This document shows positions 1 to 5,806 of a DNA stretch of 6,680 bases, piece after piece. The stretch is from positions 1 to 6,680 of the forward strand of contig JAYPCI010000025.1 of assembly GCA_038124645.1 (NCBI GenBank), in the 5' to 3' direction. The stretch comes from JAYPCI01 sp038124645 (GTDB lineage Bacteria; Pseudomonadota; Alphaproteobacteria; Pelagibacterales; Pelagibacteraceae). The translations under genes and the position numbers were made by a program. A model generated the notes under the pieces. It worked only from the letters and a program-made list of their open reading frames with translations, was not told where the DNA came from and ran no database searches. How positions within the stretch are numbered: position 1 is the first letter of the stretch; each line of letters opens with the position of its first letter.

Positions 1-38
1 AATTAATTTTCCCTACGCCTAAGTGGTCTGATCGTTAA
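1..38 (+). CDS. C-terminal tail of an upstream gene, probably the ABC transporter periplasmic binding protein (partial)
   Basis: Reading frame 3 of the window edge gives LIFPTPKWSDR and then TAA at 36-38. The short aromatic, proline-rich and charged tail (FP-x-PKW-S-D-R) resembles the C-terminal ends of type-1 periplasmic binding proteins of the Liv/HAAT class, as I remember them. Such a gene is expected directly upstream of livH. The stop is followed after 18 bases by a strong intrinsic terminator, which fits a real gene end. Frame 2 also stays open until a TAA at 20-22 and cannot be excluded. Only eleven codons are visible, so the identity rests mainly on context. The preceding sequence would settle it. 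Confidence 0.5.
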   Translation, partial: LIFPTPKWSDR

Positions 39-56
39 ATTTATTTAACAAAATAT

Positions 57-88
57 AAACCGCTCCCATTTTCTGGGAGCGGTTTTTT
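57..88 (+). terminator. Strong intrinsic terminator between the upstream gene and livH
   Basis: The arms at 57-68 (core CCGCTCCCA) and 74-85 (core TGGGAGCGG) pair perfectly around a five-base loop, TTTTC. The stem has a nine-base-pair core with seven G-C pairs and is extended by A-T pairs, and six T residues follow at 83-88. This is a textbook Rho-independent terminator and one of the most GC-rich patches in the window. It lies 18 bases after the probable upstream stop and only 15 bases before the livH start codon. Confidence 0.93.
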
Positions 89-103
89 AGATTAGAAAGA
101 AAA

Positions 104-991
104 ATGATATTAATACAGGCACCTTTTTTAAATCTTCAAGCTCTTCTTGATGGCATTATGGTTGGAGCAATTTTTGCTCTAGCTGCTTACGGTATGGCTT
201 TGGTTTGGGGCGTGATGAATATCATTAATGTCTGCCAAGGTGAGTATGTCATTTTAGGAGGTTATATTACCTTTGCAATTTATAAAGCAGGTATTCATCC
301 TGTAGCAGGATTACCAATTGCCTTTATAACTTTATTTTTACTCGGCTATATTTTATACCGCTTAATTGTTTTTAGAGTCGTCGATAAAGACATGTTTATC
401 TCTATTTTAGCGACATTTGGAATTAGCATTACTATTCAACAAGTAATGAATATGATCTTTGGTTCTCAAGTTGAAACTGCGCTTTCAGGTTTTGGAACCA
501 TTTTTTTCTTTGATGGCAACATCACGATCGCTTTAATCAAATTATTTTCATTTGTAATCAGTGTGCTTGGTGCTATTGCCGTTATCATATTTATGAAAAC
601 TTCAAAAATGGGAAGAGCTATTCGAGCCACAGCACAAAATGCAAGAGCAGCTAGAATTTTAGGAGTGGATACTGAAAAAGTTTATACTTTTACTTATGCG
701 CTGAACGCCGCTATTTGTGGTCTCGCTGGCTCATTGGTTGCTATGACTTATACGCTGCATCCTTATATTGGTTTACCATACACTGTCAGATCGTTCATGA
801 TTGTTATCGTGGCCGGAATTGGAAATATTCCTGCGGTGCTCGTCTCGGGTTTAGGTTTAGGGGCTGTTGAAGAGTTCTCCTCTTACTTAATCGGAACTGA
901 ATTTAGAATTGCAGTCGTATTTATATTATTAGTTTTAATTTTAGTTTATCGAAGTAGAAAACTAGCAAAGAAAAGGGAATATTTAAAATGA
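104..991 (+). CDS. livH: Branched-chain amino-acid-type ABC transporter permease LivH
   Basis: This is one of two inner-membrane permease subunits of a HAAT-family ABC importer. It is 295 residues long, usual for LivH, and mostly hydrophobic with about eight membrane segments. The N-terminal block LLDGIMVGAIFALAAYG (14-30), followed by the N-x-x-x-GE-x-V-x-x-GGY pattern near 42-54, is typical of LivH. The cytoplasmic coupling loop that contacts the ATPases is visible as GRAIRATAQNARAARILGVD (170-189). The C-terminus is basic (RSRKLAKKREYLK) and should be cytoplasmic. The ATG at 104 puts the expected short N-terminus before the first helix; a later ATG (residue 19) would cut into that helix. 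Only a weak GAAAGA precedes it. The stop overlaps livM in an ATGA. The alphaproteobacterial flavour of the sequence is my impression. Substrate specificity cannot be read from the permease. Confidence 0.93.
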   Translation: MILIQAPFLNLQALLDGIMVGAIFALAAYGMALVWGVMNIINVCQGEYVILGGYITFAIYKAGIHPVAGLPIAFITLFLLGYILYRLIVFRVVDKDMFISILATFGISITIQQVMNMIFGSQVETALSGFGTIFFFDGNITIALIKLFSFVISVLGAIAVIIFMKTSKMGRAIRATAQNARAARILGVDTEKVYTFTYALNAAICGLAGSLVAMTYTLHPYIGLPYTVRSFMIVIVAGIGNIPAVLVSGLGLGAVEEFSSYLIGTEFRIAVVFILLVLILVYRSRKLAKKREYLK

Positions 992-2073
992 TGTCTTTTG
1001 ATAAAAAAGAAACTTCGGCTTTAACTTTTTTAGTTCTGCTTGGTTTACTTGCACCTACATTATTTCCTAGTTATCGAATTCAATTTTCTGAATTATGGTT
1101 ATTCATGGTTTATGCCTCTACCTGGAATATTCAAGGGGGTAAGATGGGTTACAACACTTTTGGAAATATTATGTTCTTTGGATTGGGAATGTATATTTGT
1201 GCCTCTACCCAAATTGCTTATTCCTTTCCATTAGCTGAATGGACCGAAGCGGGTGGAGTTAAAACGTTTGTCCATACGGTTGAACAATATTTTATTGGTT
1301 TACCATTAGGTTTAGTTTTAGCTGCCATCATTCCAACAATCGTTGCAGCTTTTTTAGGTTATTTTATTTTAGGTTTACGAGGTCACTACTTTGCGATTTG
1401 TACTTTAGGGATCGGTATTGCATCAGGTGAGTTAGCAACGAGTATGACGATTTGGGGTGGCGGTCAAGGAATGACAGTTCCGATCTGGCCTAAAGTCGAT
1501 GGACAAGATGTTGAGTTCCTTGGTGGAAGTGTGAACTTCTTTTACACTCTAAGTTTTATACTTTTTCTTTGTACTTATTTCTTTTTAAGATGGTTATTTT
1601 CAACACGGTTTGGATTAATTTTAACAGCCATTCGAGATAACGAAGATAAAGCGGAGGCAATGGGCGTGCCCACTATGAGATATAAAGTAAGCGGCTGGAT
1701 GGTTTCAGCTTTCTTTATGGGAATCGCTGGCGCCATCTTTGGCAATATTAATGGTTATATCGAACCAACCGAAGTAGCTTTTGCTGGAGCCACTGTTGGA
1801 ATCTATATGGTACTGATGGCTATTCTCGGTGGTAAGGGAACTTTGTGGGGACCAATTTTGGGAGCATTTATCTTCCAATTGTTTAAAGAATTTTTCTGGA
1901 CTTACTTCCTCGGCTGGCAGCGAGTAGCTCTTGGCTTATTAATAGTTCTAATCGTTGTGTTCTTCCCAGAGGGAATTATGGGTTGGTTAAGACGAGAGAA
2001 ACCAGAGTGGTTTGGTGAAATCGTAGATAAAAAAGCAAGATTAGCGCAAGTAACAATTAAAACAAATGACTAA
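988..2073 (+). CDS. livM: Branched-chain amino-acid-type ABC transporter permease LivM
   Basis: This is the second permease subunit, which pairs with LivH in the inner membrane. It is 361 residues long, within the family range. Family landmarks are the block WNIQGGKMGYNTFGNIMFFG (46-65), corresponding to the N-L-x-x-G-x-x-G-x-x-S-x-G-x-x-x-F-x-G region; LRGHYFAICTLGIG (130-143); the cytoplasmic coupling loop RFGLILTAIRDNEDKAEAMG (207-226); ILGGKGTLWGPILGA (279-293); and FFPEGIMG (325-332) before a charged tail. A purine-rich AAGGGA at 973-978 lies nine bases before the ATG at 988. The ATG at 991 would remove only one residue. The gene overlaps livH by four bases (ATGA) and livG by eight, which implies translational coupling. 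A stretch at about 83-100 (LAEWTEAGG..) forms a hydrophilic loop between membrane segments. Confidence 0.93.
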   Translation: MMSFDKKETSALTFLVLLGLLAPTLFPSYRIQFSELWLFMVYASTWNIQGGKMGYNTFGNIMFFGLGMYICASTQIAYSFPLAEWTEAGGVKTFVHTVEQYFIGLPLGLVLAAIIPTIVAAFLGYFILGLRGHYFAICTLGIGIASGELATSMTIWGGGQGMTVPIWPKVDGQDVEFLGGSVNFFYTLSFILFLCTYFFLRWLFSTRFGLILTAIRDNEDKAEAMGVPTMRYKVSGWMVSAFFMGIAGAIFGNINGYIEPTEVAFAGATVGIYMVLMAILGGKGTLWGPILGAFIFQLFKEFFWTYFLGWQRVALGLLIVLIVVFFPEGIMGWLRREKPEWFGEIVDKKARLAQVTIKTND

Positions 2074-2806
2074 AATTTTAGAAGTAAAAAGTGTTTTTAA
2101 ATATTTCGGTGGTGTAAAAGCCAATGAAGACATTTCTTTAAATATTGAACAAGGTTCCATCGTCGGTTTGATCGGTCCTAATGGTTCTGGAAAAACAACC
2201 TTGTTTAATTCGATTGTTGGTACTCATCCAATTGATAAAGGATCTATTTTATTTGAAGGACAAGAACTTTCAACCAAGCTTGTTCATGAAATTGCCAAGA
2301 TGGGTTTACTAAGAACTTTCCAACAGACTAAAATTTACGGGCAGATGTCTTGCATGATGAACATGAAAATTAGTAAAAAAGTTGAAGATAATTTCTCAAG
2401 AATGTTTGATCAAATTCCAAAAGAACTTGATGATCAAGCTGAACAAATTCTCGCTTTTGTCGGTCTTTATGAAAAAAGAAATTTAAGAGCAGGAGAATTA
2501 TCTTTTGGTCAACAAAAATTACTTGAATTAGCAATGGCATTAATGAATGAACCAAAAATGTTAATGCTCGATGAACCCACAGCAGGGATTAACCCAACGT
2601 TAATTAATGGAATTATTGATCGGTTAATCAAAATTAATGACAAATATAAAATTACTTTATTTGTTATTGAACACAATATGCGAGTAGTGATGAACTTAGC
2701 ACAAAGAATTTTCTGTATGGCGCATGGTCGTCTGTTAGCAGAGGGATCACCGAATGAAATTAAAAATGATAAGCGAGTGATCGATGCTTATCTGGGAGCA
2801 CATTAA
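2066..2806 (+). CDS. livG: Branched-chain amino-acid-type ABC transporter ATP-binding protein LivG
   Basis: This is the first of two cytoplasmic ATPases that drive the LivHM channel. It has 246 residues, close to the usual length of about 255. All ABC motifs are intact: Walker A GPNGSGKT (37-44), Q-loop in RTFQQT (83-88), signature LSFGQQ (145-150), Walker B MLMLDEP (165-171), the D-loop region AGINP (173-177) and the switch histidine in IEHNM (H203). LSFGQQ and TAGINP are LivG-style variants, as opposed to the LSGGE of LivF. No convincing Shine-Dalgarno precedes the start at 2066, which lies inside the livM tail, so translation is probably coupled to livM. The only unusual point is a slightly short, lysine- and methionine-rich helical region (about 91-125). 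Assignment to LivG rather than LivF is secure from the motifs and gene order. Confidence 0.95.
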   Translation: MTKILEVKSVFKYFGGVKANEDISLNIEQGSIVGLIGPNGSGKTTLFNSIVGTHPIDKGSILFEGQELSTKLVHEIAKMGLLRTFQQTKIYGQMSCMMNMKISKKVEDNFSRMFDQIPKELDDQAEQILAFVGLYEKRNLRAGELSFGQQKLLELAMALMNEPKMLMLDEPTAGINPTLINGIIDRLIKINDKYKITLFVIEHNMRVVMNLAQRIFCMAHGRLLAEGSPNEIKNDKRVIDAYLGAH

Positions 2807-3657
2807 TGGTTGATAAAAAAATTAGAGGTTACGGTGAAGGTAAAGCAGATACAGTCATTTCTGTTGATGATGTTGTTGAACAATCATCACAGCTAAATTC
2901 CAAAGTATCTGAAAAGGAACTATTAGCTCTCTCAAATCAATCCCGATTTTTAGAAATTAAAAATTTAAATGCGGGTTATGGTAAAATGGAAATTTTACAT
3001 AATTTTAATTTAACCGTTGCCCAAGGACAATCGTTATGTTTGATCGGACCAAATGGTGCGGGCAAATCTACTGTGCTGCACTCTATTTATGGTTTTACCA
3101 ATATTTACTCAGGCGATATTGTAATAAATAATTCTAATGTCACTAAACTGTCACCAGCAGAAAAATTAAAAAATTCTGGTGTTGCTTATATTTTACAGGA
3201 CAATTCTGTTTTTCCAGACATGACCGTTGAGGAAAATTTATTAATGGGTGGCTTTATCAAAGATAATAAAGAACAATCCCAAGAAGCCGCTGAGCGAGTT
3301 TTAAAAAAATATACTCGATTGGCAGAGCGAAGAAATCAAAGAGCTAAAGTGTTATCTGGTGGTGAAAGACGTTTGTTAGAAATCTCCCGAGCACTTATTA
3401 TGGAACCAGAAGTTCTATTGGTTGATGAGCCATCGATTGGTTTAGAACCTAAATATATTGATATGGTTTTTGAAATTCTCTACGACCTTCAAAAAAATGA
3501 AAACAAAACAATCATCTTAGTTGAGCAAAACGCTAAAAAAGGTTTAGAGTTCTCTGATATTGGTTATGTTTTAGTTTCAGGTCAAACTGCTATTGTCGGT
3601 AAAGGAAACGATCTCTTAAAGAATGAAGAGGTAGGTCGATTATTCCTTGGCGGCTAA
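2806..3657 (+). CDS. livF: Branched-chain amino-acid-type ABC transporter ATP-binding protein LivF with N-terminal extension
   Basis: This is the second cytoplasmic ATPase of the importer. The ABC domain begins near residue 48 (FLEIKNLNAGYGKMEIL) and carries Walker A GPNGAGKS (81-88), Q-loop Q131 in ILQDNSVFPDMTVEENL, signature LSGGE (183-187) and Walker B VLLVDEP (203-209). The switch position is Q241 in VEQNA instead of histidine; this is normal for LivF and so identifies it. LivF proteins usually run to about 235 residues and start just before the L-E-x-x-x-L strand. This one has about 47 extra hydrophilic residues. The ATG at 2806 overlaps the livG stop by one base (TAATG) and has GGGAG at 2794-2798 as a plausible ribosome site, which favours the long form. 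No internal ATG lies between that start and the ABC domain; the next methionine is residue 61. Confidence 0.93.
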   Translation: MVDKKIRGYGEGKADTVISVDDVVEQSSQLNSKVSEKELLALSNQSRFLEIKNLNAGYGKMEILHNFNLTVAQGQSLCLIGPNGAGKSTVLHSIYGFTNIYSGDIVINNSNVTKLSPAEKLKNSGVAYILQDNSVFPDMTVEENLLMGGFIKDNKEQSQEAAERVLKKYTRLAERRNQRAKVLSGGERRLLEISRALIMEPEVLLVDEPSIGLEPKYIDMVFEILYDLQKNENKTIILVEQNAKKGLEFSDIGYVLVSGQTAIVGKGNDLLKNEEVGRLFLGG

Positions 3658-4361
3658 TGGTTAATACAAAATATTATTTTCTTGGATTAAAATCTCTCAT
3701 TGGTGTTAGAAGCCCGGCACTTCCACTTGCTTGTAGTTTTTTAGCGCTTGGTGCTTTATTGCGTGAAGCAGGGTTTAATTTTGAGCAAAGTGTCTTCTCT
3801 AGTTTTTTAACTTATGCCTTACCGGGTCAATTAGTGATGGCTGAGTCTTATCTAATCGGTTCAACGTTAATTAATATTTTTTTAGCCGTATGGTTAGTGA
3901 ATGCTCGCCTTTATCCTATGACTGTCTCGATGTTTCCTCTGCTTAATCATCCAGAGCAACCGAAATGGAAATACTATTTATCTTGTCATTTCTTAGCTGT
4001 GTCTTCTTGGTTATTAATGAAGGAAAACTATCAATCGATTGAAGAAAAATATCGGATTGATTTTTGGATGGGTATCGGCACGGGTACCTGGGGGACAGCT
4101 ATTTTATTTACTGCTGTTGGTTATTTTTTAGATCAGTATCTCAGTGTTGATATGCTAATCGGTCTTTCAATTGTTAATCCTGTTTATTTTTTTTGCATGA
4201 TGATTGGCGCCATGAGCAACTTAGGTATTAAACTAGCAGTCATACTTGGTTGTTTATTGGGACCGATCTTTTATTTGATAAATCCTGAGTGGTCGATTTT
4301 ATTTGGTGGAGTGCTTGGTGGCTCACTAGCTTTTTACTTTGGAGGGAAATATGGGACTTGA
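3657..4361 (+). CDS. azlC: AzlC-family amino-acid exporter, large subunit
   Basis: AzlC is the large membrane subunit of the AzlCD (YgaZH-type) permease that exports branched-chain amino acids and related compounds from the cytoplasm. The protein has 234 residues, usual for the family, with several hydrophobic segments. Family-like landmarks are the N-terminal GVRSPALPLACSFLALGAL block (16-34), FLTYALPGQ (50-58, the helix-breaking S/T-x-x-x-x-P-G-Q region) and VNARLYPMTVSMFPLL (81-96), matching the N-A-R-x-x-x-M pattern. The start ATG overlaps the livF stop by one base (TAATG), and the 3' end overlaps azlD. No strong ribosome site is seen, so coupling to livF is likely. Finding an AzlC exporter inside an importer operon is unusual. 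Identification as AzlC is firm; the exported compound is unknown. Confidence 0.88.
   Translation: MVNTKYYFLGLKSLIGVRSPALPLACSFLALGALLREAGFNFEQSVFSSFLTYALPGQLVMAESYLIGSTLINIFLAVWLVNARLYPMTVSMFPLLNHPEQPKWKYYLSCHFLAVSSWLLMKENYQSIEEKYRIDFWMGIGTGTWGTAILFTAVGYFLDQYLSVDMLIGLSIVNPVYFFCMMIGAMSNLGIKLAVILGCLLGPIFYLINPEWSILFGGVLGGSLAFYFGGKYGT
4341..4346 (+). promoter_or_regulatory. Strong Shine-Dalgarno site that sets the azlD start
   Basis: GGAGGG lies four bases before the ATG at 4351 and within the last codons of azlC. It is the clearest Shine-Dalgarno in the operon and argues against the TTG at 4339 as start. It should give azlD its own ribosome loading beyond read-over from azlC. Confidence 0.75.
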
Positions 4362-4680
4362 AAGTAATATTATAGTGGTGATTGTTATAACCTCTATTGC
4401 AACATTCCTCTCCAGGTTTCTTGGCGTTTTAACTTCTAAAAACATGAGTACAGACTCCAATATTTTTATTTGGTTTAATTTAGTTGCCTATGCCACATTA
4501 GCTTCTTTGCTAGCAAGGATGATTATTTTTCCAGCAGGCGTACTGGCTGAGGCAAATTTATTTTTAAGACTAGCAGTTTTAATCATTTGTATTGGTATTT
4601 ACTTAATTTTTAAAAGAAATTTAATTTTACCAACTGCATTTTCAGCAGTAATATTAAGTCTATTAAATTATTATTTTTAG
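4351..4680 (+). CDS. azlD: AzlD-family amino-acid exporter, small subunit
   Basis: AzlD is the small hydrophobic partner of AzlC, required for a working exporter. From ATG 4351 the product is 109 residues, the normal AzlD size, with about four membrane segments. The TFLSRFLGVL motif (18-27) after the first helix matches the family T-x-x-x-R-x-L/x-G-x pattern. An upstream in-frame TTG at 4339 would add four residues. I prefer the ATG because GGAGGG sits at 4341-4346, ideally spaced before it, while the TTG itself overlaps that ribosome site. The start lies 11 bases inside azlC. Pairing with AzlC directly upstream makes the call firm despite weak sequence conservation in this small family. Confidence 0.87.
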   Translation: MGLESNIIVVIVITSIATFLSRFLGVLTSKNMSTDSNIFIWFNLVAYATLASLLARMIIFPAGVLAEANLFLRLAVLIICIGIYLIFKRNLILPTAFSAVILSLLNYYF

Positions 4681-4683
4681 GTT

Positions 4684-5580
4684 ATGGCTCTTAAAATTAT
4701 TGATCACGAGAAATCGAAAAGGGTAAAAGTTTTAAAAATAAATTCTGAAGATATAGATCGATTAGTTTTCCCTTTTAAAAAGCATGAAATTCAGTCATTA
4801 GAATACAAACCATTTTCAAGATTTACGCTTGCTAAAAGTCTGGATGATTTATATGGCGGAGAGTTAAGCAAACAATTAAACAAAATTTTAAACGATCGAG
4901 CATCCGGTACAATTATTATTGAAACAGATACTGCAAATAAAAAAGTAGATAAAGATTTTTTAGTAAAACTATCAACTGCCACTGCTCATTTAGTGGGCAC
5001 ACCCAATCATGATGCTATGGATGGACGCTATTACGCTCGCTTTACTGTAAAACATGTCGATGCCAGTGACTCGTATTTGAGAAAAGCTTACACCAACCTA
5101 GACCTTCATACGGACGGCACTTACGTTAAAGAAAAAACTGATTGGTTGTTAATGACTAAGATGGAAGAACAAAATGTTCAAGGCGGTGAAAGTGTTTTAT
5201 TGCACTTAGATGACTGGGAACATTTAGACAGACTCAGTTCAGATCCTTTCGGTTCCCAAGATTTTATTTGGGGCTCACCTAAAAGTAAAAATGTCGAATA
5301 TAAAGTATCTCATCCAGTCTTTTCCAAAGATAAGGAGGGTAAACCCATTATTTCTTACATTGATCAGTTTCCAGAACCCAAAAATATGGCGCAGGGAATT
5401 TTTTTACAACAACTATCAGATGCCTTAGAAGAAAGTAAAAACAAAGTTGTGTTTCCATTGCCGGTAGGCTCTATTATTTTGTCTAATAATTACTTCTGGC
5501 TCCATGGTCGAAGAGCATTTAAAGAACATACCGGACTGTCTAGAGAACTATTGAGGATTCGAGGTGTATTTTTTGATTAA
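4684..5580 (+). CDS. glaH: CsiD/GlaH-family glutarate 2-hydroxylase (Fe(II)/2-oxoglutarate dioxygenase)
   Basis: The E. coli enzyme CsiD (GlaH) converts glutarate, 2-oxoglutarate and O2 to L-2-hydroxyglutarate, succinate and CO2 in lysine breakdown. This 298-residue protein (E. coli: 325) matches it across its length as I recall the sequence. Shared blocks include SLEYKPFSRF (38-47), FDAM-like HDAMDGRYYARFTVK (109-123), SDSYLR (128-133), LHLDDWEH (173-180), YIDQFPEPK (225-233) and LPVGSIILSNNYFWLHGR (259-276). The metal triad is complete: H142 and D144 in LHTDGTY, and H274 in FWLHGR. Candidate 2-oxoglutarate-binding arginines follow in SRELLRIRG (R287, R291, R293). The shorter length comes mostly from a missing N-terminal tail and a C-terminus ending at GVFFD. 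The gene starts three bases after azlD, with AGG close to the ATG, so it is the last cistron of the operon. The oxidase LhgO is absent from the window. Function is well supported; activity on another C5 acid is possible. Confidence 0.92.
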   Translation: MALKIIDHEKSKRVKVLKINSEDIDRLVFPFKKHEIQSLEYKPFSRFTLAKSLDDLYGGELSKQLNKILNDRASGTIIIETDTANKKVDKDFLVKLSTATAHLVGTPNHDAMDGRYYARFTVKHVDASDSYLRKAYTNLDLHTDGTYVKEKTDWLLMTKMEEQNVQGGESVLLHLDDWEHLDRLSSDPFGSQDFIWGSPKSKNVEYKVSHPVFSKDKEGKPIISYIDQFPEPKNMAQGIFLQQLSDALEESKNKVVFPLPVGSIILSNNYFWLHGRRAFKEHTGLSRELLRIRGVFFD

Positions 5581-5588
5581 TTGAATAA

Positions 5589-5632
5589 TGATTAATTTTT
5601 AGGTTAAAAAAAACCATTATCAAAATTAATCA
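5589..5632 (+). terminator. AT-rich stem-loop at the 3' end of the transporter-csiD operon (possible terminator or 3' stabiliser)
   Basis: TGATTAATTTT at 5589-5599 is perfectly complementary to AAAATTAATCA at 5622-5632. Within the loop, GGTT (5602-5605) can pair with AACC (5612-5615). It starts nine bases after the csiD stop. The stem has one G-C pair in the outer arm and no immediate T-run; a TTTTTT occurs at 5645-5650. It is therefore weak as an intrinsic terminator and could instead protect the mRNA end or mark a binding site. Confidence 0.4.
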
Positions 5633-5659
5633 AATATGTGAGTATTTTTTAAGAAAAAA

Positions 5660-5790
5660 ACTGTTCTAAATTAGACACATTGAAAGAACCAGTGGGAAAA
5701 GTGTCTTTTAATTAGATGCAAAAGTTAATTTAATAGGTTATAATAATCCCATTAATAATATTTATTAAATAACTGTTATAAAAAACCAGT
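5660..5790. repeat. Two related ACTGTT...AACCAGT imperfect dyads upstream of the barrel gene
   Basis: ACTGTT at 5660-5665 with AACCAGT at 5687-5693, and ACTGTT at 5772-5777 with AACCAGT at 5784-5790, form two imperfect inverted repeats with the same arms and the same one-base bulge. The spacers are 21 and 6 bases. The second copy can fold as a short RNA hairpin ending 16 bases before the start codon; the first lies upstream of the proposed -10 box. A further dyad AGACAC/GTGTCT (5673-5678, 5701-5706) interleaves with the first. Their role is unknown, and short arms in AT-rich DNA could recur by chance. Confidence 0.35.
5739..5744 (+). promoter_or_regulatory. Candidate -10 box of the outer-membrane barrel gene
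   Basis: A consensus TATAAT sits 62 bases before the ATG at 5807, predicting a transcript start near 5751 and a leader of about 55 bases. No good -35 box is seen at 17 bases upstream (ATGCAA at 5716-5721 is poor). The region is so AT-rich that a chance match is possible. The gene must have its own promoter somewhere in 5581-5806 if the stem-loop upstream ends the previous transcript. Confidence 0.4.
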
Positions 5791-5806
5791 CCAAAAAAAA
5801 AATACT

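Noticed and set aside
1040..1234. 64-codon plus-strand open frame inside livM
   Set aside because: It lies wholly within livM in another frame, has no ribosome site or recognisable domain, and livM is clearly the real gene.
2370..2555. 61-codon minus-strand open frame inside livG
   Set aside because: It is antisense to an intact ABC ATPase with all motifs. The product has no recognisable pattern.
3046..3540. Loss of the switch histidine in the second ATPase (VEQNA)
   Set aside because: Glutamine at this position is the normal state in LivF proteins, so it is not evidence of decay.
4339..4350. TTG start for azlD, four codons upstream of the ATG
   Set aside because: The TTG overlaps the GGAGGG ribosome site that is correctly spaced for the ATG at 4351.
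4791..4982. 63-codon minus-strand open frame inside csiD
   Set aside because: It is antisense to conserved dioxygenase sequence and has no ribosome site or family signal.
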